Of a stretch of 9,193 nt of DNA, positions 1 to 6,400 are shown one piece after another (the stretch's first letter is position 1; each line of letters starts with the position of its first letter). The notes below the pieces were generated by a model. That model worked only from the letters and a program-made list of their open reading frames with translations, ran no database searches and was not told where the DNA came from. The stretch lies in assembly GCA_016206945.1 (NCBI GenBank), contig JACQQP010000170.1, forward strand, positions 1 through 9,193, written 5' to 3'. Position numbers and translations under genes: made by a program. The stretch comes from Candidatus Omnitrophota bacterium (GTDB lineage Bacteria > Omnitrophota > Omnitrophia > Omnitrophales > Danuiimicrobiaceae).

Positions 1-496
1 CCAGAGTATCCCAAGCGACTTTTGCGCCATTCTTAATGTTGGTAGCAACAACTTTACCGCCGTCAATGACGATATTGAGAAATCCATTAATCCCCTCCAC
101 GATGCCGTTAACAATCCCACCTGCCGAGTTAAAGATTGCCTTGCCGGCCTGGCCGATAATGCGGAAGAGACTGTTTCCTTGCCCATCCTTAAGGTGAATA
201 TTCTGATTGCTATTCTCAATCGTCTGATCGAGGAATATGCCATCGGTTAGCTCACGACCAATATCAATGGCACCTGAAAAGAATTTGCCGATTGAATCAA
301 CGCTCAGCTTGTCAAAGACACCGCGGATGGCTCCGTCAACATAGGAGAAGGCATCTGTAGCAGGATTCCAAATAATCGAAACACCATTCTTAATGAATTC
401 GATTCCATTAGCGGTTATGTTCGCGAATTGCTCGATTGCTGATTGGATACTTCCGCTACCAATGGTGATGAGTTTTTCGATGGTTTGACGGCTAAA
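1..496 (-). other. C-terminal-most helical region of fragment, no known family (w2900 to edge)
   Basis: About 165 residues continue with amphipathic helices rich in Ile, Gly, Ala and Phe (TIEKLITIGSGSIQSAIEQF, then SIGKFFSGAIDIGRELTDG, then GIVNGIVEGINGFLNIV). Between them is a short beta-like island, SIIWNPATDAFSYVDG (about 387-340). The frame is still open at position 2. I recognise no toxin or enzyme domain. Any effector tip, anchor or stop codon must lie to the left of the window. Confidence 0.6.
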
Positions 497-3400
497 AACA
501 TTGGAGAAGAAATCAACTGCTTTGCCGAACCCGGCCTTGGTAATGCTCCCTACGCCTTCCAAAACCTTCTGACCGAAGGAAACCACATTGCCAACAGCCG
601 ATCCGATGGCTGAGACAATCCCGCCTCCAAATTTGGAGAAGGTCTCCGATACCTTGTCAAAAAGGGATCGGCCATCATTCGTGACCCCATCCGGACCTGG
701 GCCTCCACCTCCACCCGTACTTCCGGATGCACCCGATACAAGCTGGCTCAGGATTCCAGGAACAAAGCTTTGGAGGATCGGGGGCGCACCAATGGCGTCC
801 AAGCCGATGCTTGCTCCAACCGATACCAGACCTCCGAGGGTCTGGCTGCTCAATAAGGAATCTTTGATGGATTGAAAGATGCTGTTCCCACTCCCAAGTC
901 CATTCACCAGGCCAACTAAAGTCGATCTTATTGGGATCCCGATGAGTGCTGTAATGCGGGGATCTAGGCCAATAGCCTCTCCCAAAGCAGTAATGCCTGA
1001 TAACGCCAGCTGTTGTAAAACGGTGGAGCCAATTTCCCGAAACGCATCTGGAAGATGGTCAAAATTTCCCGTAATTAGAGCTGTAACTGACGATAAGGCA
1101 CTTGCAATGGGAGGGGGAAGGTCAAGATGTAGAGCAAGGGTACTGACGCCTTGAAGCGCAAGTTTTTGAAGCGCTCCGGTGATAAAACCCGTGGTCGTGG
1201 TTTCCTCCACAAATCCAGCAATTCCACCAGTTACAATCGACGTCAAAATATTAATCCCCGGAACCTCGATTCCTAAAGAATCGAGACCTTTGTTAACAGC
1301 GAAATTGAGAGCAAAACCCACAGCATTTTTAATCAGACTCGCCTTTAAGCTGGTGGCACCAGATTGGAAGGAATAAAGTTTTGCGAGGTCCAGACTTGAG
1401 AAAATCCTGGTTACGCCTTTCGCAAGGGTAGCACCTACTTTCGCGATTCCACTCCGAAGCTTTCCTCCCAAGTTAATGGCAGCATCTTTCAAAAAACTAC
1501 CTAGGGTTTTTAATCCCTGATAGAGCTTTGAGCCTACAAATTGGAGGCCTTTGAAAAGAATCCGGCCTGCACCACGGATTCCGTCAAAGAGGAACTTTCC
1601 GAAGAATTTTAAACCTTTAGCCAAAAGCGTAAGGCCGTTTCCAATGGCGGAGACGAGCCCTGAAATAGCGCCTATCACCGCTGAAATGACCGCGCTCACA
1701 GCAGCGATGACGGCCAAAACCGCCGCAATCACAACAGCGATCACGGCTTGAATAGCCGCAATGATGGCGGCAATGATGAAACCAATGAAGAAAAAGAAGG
1801 CTCCACGGACAGATTGAGCTTCTGTCCGACTGAGCACACGACCGTCTCCTTCAGGATTGACTTCAATCGGTGTTAGAACGTAGCCTCGTTCTCCACTCTT
1901 TTGCGCCCATGCGCCAAGGAACTGATCCTTGGTAAGGAGCACTTCTTCGCCAAATTCACCTTTGTTTCGCTCTAGGGTGATGACCTTTTCTACTTGTATT
2001 TCAATTTCAACTTGCTGGCCGTCCCGGAATACAATTTGGGTTTGGGTTGTAGTTTCAAACCCAGTGACGATACTATAGTGATCGCCACTTAGATGAACGA
2101 TGACTTTCTTCCCCGAAAGAACCATTGCCTTTAATTCCTCATAACTAATTTCCGCCGGATAGAGAACTACGCCGTACTTGGAGGCAACGCGTTCAAGGGC
2201 ATGGAGGCTCAGCTTTAACTCTCCTTCTTCAAACGGAGTGATCACACCCGTCAAGATGTCAATGAGGATCGCTTTTTCTGCGAGTTCGATCTCTGAGACC
2301 GGCTTTCCTTCGCTTTCTAAAAGCGTTTGCAGAGCAAGAAAGGCAGAATGCCCAAAATGAAGATCATGTGAATTAAGCCAACGAATGACCTGGTCTATTT
2401 CCGGCTGAGAAAGTGAAACAACCTCGTCTAGAGAAAGGCCTAGCTCCTCTGAAACGGAATAGGCCCCTTGAAGATATTGATTGAGTGCATTGGTAACTTC
2501 ACTTTTGATTTGATTCACCTGAACAAGCCTGCGATGATATTCATCGCTTTGAAATAGCACGCCTCGAAGAACGTGCGGATCAAATAAGCCCGCTTCTTTT
2601 TGGGCCATCGCCTGTTGGGTTTCTGACTCGCTTGGATCCCGGCCCAGTGCGTTTCGATAGATATCGTGGAGGATAGGAGTAAGTTCTTGTTTCAGAATCT
2701 CATTTAAATATTCAGTTCGTTTCGCTTCAACATTATCGAGGGCAGCCTCGCTTTCCGTCCTGATTTGCTCACTCACCTCGCGCGCTTTATCCGAAATTTC
2801 TTCAATTCCTTCAGCTAATTTCTGGTCCAGCTCGGCGAGGGCGCCATTGACCTGATTAATGGCGCCTCGAATTTGATCCAAAGCGCCGGATTTCGCTTTT
2901 TTTGCATTTCGTCCGCTTATCTTTTTGTTTTCCAAATCCGCCAGATGCTGTTCAAGCGTGGAACGGTGACCTAGGAGTACTTGTCTTTGCTGTTCAACTT
3001 CATTTTTTAACTGCTCAATCGCGAGGTTTGTTCTTTCGGCCAACTCTTCAAGGGCAAGCACTTTCTGCCTTGCAATTTCCCTTCTTGCTTCATCGGTATC
3101 TTCTTCCAGCCGCTTTCTCGCATCCACGAGCGCAACTGAAATGAGGGTTTCATCATCAGGGTCATACGTGTAATGAATGAGCAGGCGTCCTTCGAAACTA
3201 AAAACTTGATCCACTTTTCCATTCTCATAAAGAGAGACGGAACGATCCGCTTTGGAAATGGTGGTAATTGTTCCATCCGTATCATATTCGGTCTCGATGA
3301 CAAAAACAGGGTCTAAAAGGTATTCCGAAATGTCCTCTTTCCATTCATTCCAGTTTGATTTTAAGGTTTCATACTGCAAGTTTCCTGAATCGAAATAGCT

Positions 3401-6400
3401 CAAAGGCTCCCAGATGAAAACGGGAATGGGAATGATCCAGACTTTTTTTATTCCCATCTTCCATATGGAAACAGAAAGTTCATCTCGATAGCGGGCCGTT
3501 ACGTTTCCCTGAAAAACAGCTTTTGCGGCAACTAACTCGCCGTCATCATCAAATTCAAGTTCTTTCAAAGTTACGCCTTCCGCTCTTAGGTGAACTTCAA
3601 GCAGGCGTCCTGACTCGCTATAATATCCGGTACCCAAACTGGTCTTTTTGGAAGCTCCCGATTCATTAGGTGAGCGGATAAAGCTTGCCACCTGGCCTTT
3701 AAAATTCATCCAGCGTTCGCTTTCTTTTAAGTATTCTTCCGCTTCATTTTGAGGGATCCATTGATCCACGGTTCCTTCTGCGTTGGTTCTTTCAAAGTGA
3801 AGGCCCTCCCGAAACTTATAGAGCGAATTGTCTTCTCGCTTTACGGTGGCGCCCTTCAGGAAACCTGCCTCATCAAGCTCAATTCCACTAACATGGAGTC
3901 CGATATCTTTTAACTGAAGCGCCGTGAGCTTACCTTCATCGTATTCAGCATATGCTTGATCTGTCTGTCTTGAGATGAGTCTTACAATTTCCACTTGTTC
4001 AGGTGTCACCTCTTGGGGCAGAGTTTTTGAAGTTTCGCTCCATCGTCTTTGAGCAAGTGCGAAGTTTGCGGCCTCTATATCATAGAGTTCTGTACCCGCA
4101 TCACGAGCTTCATCAAAAAAGATAGGTTTACCAACATCTCGGGTGGTAAGGTCTGGTTTTCCATCCACAAAAAACGTCCTGTGGCCATCCGGGTAAAGGA
4201 GAAGTGAGCCTATGAGAACACCGGAATCATCGGTTACAGCTTCTTCCATCGTAAAATCAGCAGCTTCAAGGCGAAAGAGCTTCCCTTCAAGATAAACAGC
4301 ACCATTGAAGACAACGTAGTTTTCTTCTTCTAAAAGGTGTTCGTATTTATAGCCATCCGAAGTCGTGTGACGAATCAGGTCTCCATCCGCATCATATTCA
4401 CTTTCGGTTCCCTCTTCGTCTGTGATGAAGGTATGAATGACTTTGATCAAGTTACCAGGGTTAGTGGGGTCGTCGATTTCGACTTCACGATACTCGTGAG
4501 TGGACTCTGACTGGAGGCGCCCATTGTAGTAAGTGCGGCTTGCCTTTAACGGGGCTTGCGGCTTTTGATCTTGATATTCATAAACGGTGACAAGATTATT
4601 GGGATCCACCACTGAAAGTAATTGGCCGGTTTGGTAGGGGCTGCCGGGATCACGAGAATATCGTTTAATTTCATACGATTCTGGTACTGTACCAATAGGC
4701 ACTCTAACAACCGTAATCTCAACCAAGTCGGTTGGAGGGTCATTCGAATCATCATCCGTTGGAATCTGACCCGCATAAATCAGCCAGTCGCGGAGTTGGC
4801 TTCGCTTAACAAATTCGTAACTGTATTCAAGCCGAGATCCATCCGGGCGCCTGACCTCACGAATCTTTTCATAACGATAATTGGCGGCTGCGTTACTCAC
4901 GGTCGTTGGCTGAACGCCGGACTCTGATTCAATTAGAACTACTGATTCAAGATTCCCCTGCGCATCATATTGGTAATCCAGTATGTTTCCGCCTGGAAGC
5001 ACCGTTTCATCAAGCTCATCACCCCTCAACATCAGGGTACGCCCGTCACCAGTCTCTATTTGACTAATACTTCCATCCATGTCGTATCGGATCCGAGTTT
5101 CCACGGTAAGCAATGCGCCCAGTCCAAATAAAAAGTGCTTTGGCCCAAGAAAACCATCTCGAAACTGGGGAATTAGCTGGCCAAATGATTCGTCTCGACT
5201 CTGCCAGGGCCTGGAATAGCCCATCCGAATGGATGAATCGCTGACGGACAGCTTTGGATAAAGAGATTCCACACCGTTTCCGCGAAACCGGAAGAAGACA
5301 AGATTATCAATGAAGTATCCACTTTGTGTGCTCCCTTCGAATTCGACCTCAAGCGCATCACCTTCAGTCGATGAGAACTTGGAAAGCGGAATGATCAAAT
5401 GATTCCAGCCGGGAGACAAGGTTCTGGTCGTATAAGAAGAACTTCCCATGGTAAGCATTGCCTTTGAATCCGTGGCATTTTCCGGGGCTTTGATGCTCAG
5501 ATTGATGAAGTCGTAACGTGAAAAATCTGTATCCGTAAGAGAAACCGACATCTTTTCATTCGGAAGCAGATAAACTTGATCCGTCTCGACATTGGGTAAG
5601 GCATATGGAATAGGGCCGTCACGCGGAATCCCTCGTAACCAGACGTGACCATCTCCTTTATTGTCAATGCTGTAACCAGCCATAAAAGCAAATCTTATGG
5701 AGCGGATCCTCTTGAGATCTATAGCAACCTCATTGAGATCCAAAAGATAAAAATTAGGCCCGCTTGTCTCCAGTTTTAACATCTGTTGCCATTTATTACC
5801 GTCCGCGTCTTCAAGAATGAAATAAATCCGGTTTTGGTTGTACCCCCCATAGTTCTTAATCTCAGCACCTAAAATAAGGTGGGAAAGCCCTGAAAGGTCC
5901 TGATATTCACTGAGCTCGGTATCAGGCTGATCGTAATTAAAAACGACTTCGGTTTGAGTACCCTTGTCCGAAGGCCCGTCAAAATGAAAATCGATTTCTG
6001 AATCGGTAGAATAATTGATGCGGTTACCGGGGTTTGGATAAGACTCGAGAGATGGCCATTGCGACACGCGCCAGGTTTCGAGGCCAATAGATTGAAAGGA
6101 AGGAAGCTCTTCCCCAGACTCCTGATTTAAATTAGGCTCAGGGAACTTAAGGGCATGCCGATCCTTAAAACTCAAATAGGAAAGCTCAAGCGTGCCTTGC
6201 TTTACCATCTGCCGATCACTTTCCAAAATAAATGCAAGCGAGCGAATCTTAGTTAGATCAATATCTGAAAACTCGGTAAAATCAATCCTGAAAAAACGCT
6301 CCTCACTATCAATTCCCCGCAAAAGGACTCGGTGACGGTTCTGATTGATATCGGTCAATTCAACAACAACCACCGTACCAGGATTTCCTTTAAGTCCTAG

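Noticed and set aside
588..875. Plus-strand frame with a proline-rich stretch
   Set aside because: It is the antisense of the Gly-rich linker and neighbouring repeats of the giant minus-strand gene. The protein has no domain character.
1551..1751. Plus-strand frame with Ala/Thr repeats
   Set aside because: The repeats mirror the Ala/Ile/Val hendecads on the other strand and are explained by that codon pattern.
1643..1774. DNA-level microsatellite or CRISPR-like array with a 33-bp period
   Set aside because: The copies differ at many bases and there are no spacers; the periodicity belongs to the protein.
1391..1804. A prophage tape-measure gene
   Set aside because: The hendecads resemble tape-measure repeats, but the same reading frame contains FN3, YD and C39-like domains and no phage structural genes are present. 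Kept only as an analogy.
1874..2368. Active C39 cysteine peptidase
   Set aside because: The nucleophile position is Phe and no cysteine is present in the domain, so an active enzyme is not supported.
1..3133. Classical RHS core followed by a variable toxin tip
   Set aside because: I could not find the conserved RHS core motif (a PxxxxDPxGL-type end) and no toxin family was recognised, so a toxin tip in this window is not claimed.
4622..4927. Plus-strand frame of about 100 codons
   Set aside because: It lies wholly antisense to the YD-like region, which has clear motifs; no ribosome binding site or family resemblance.
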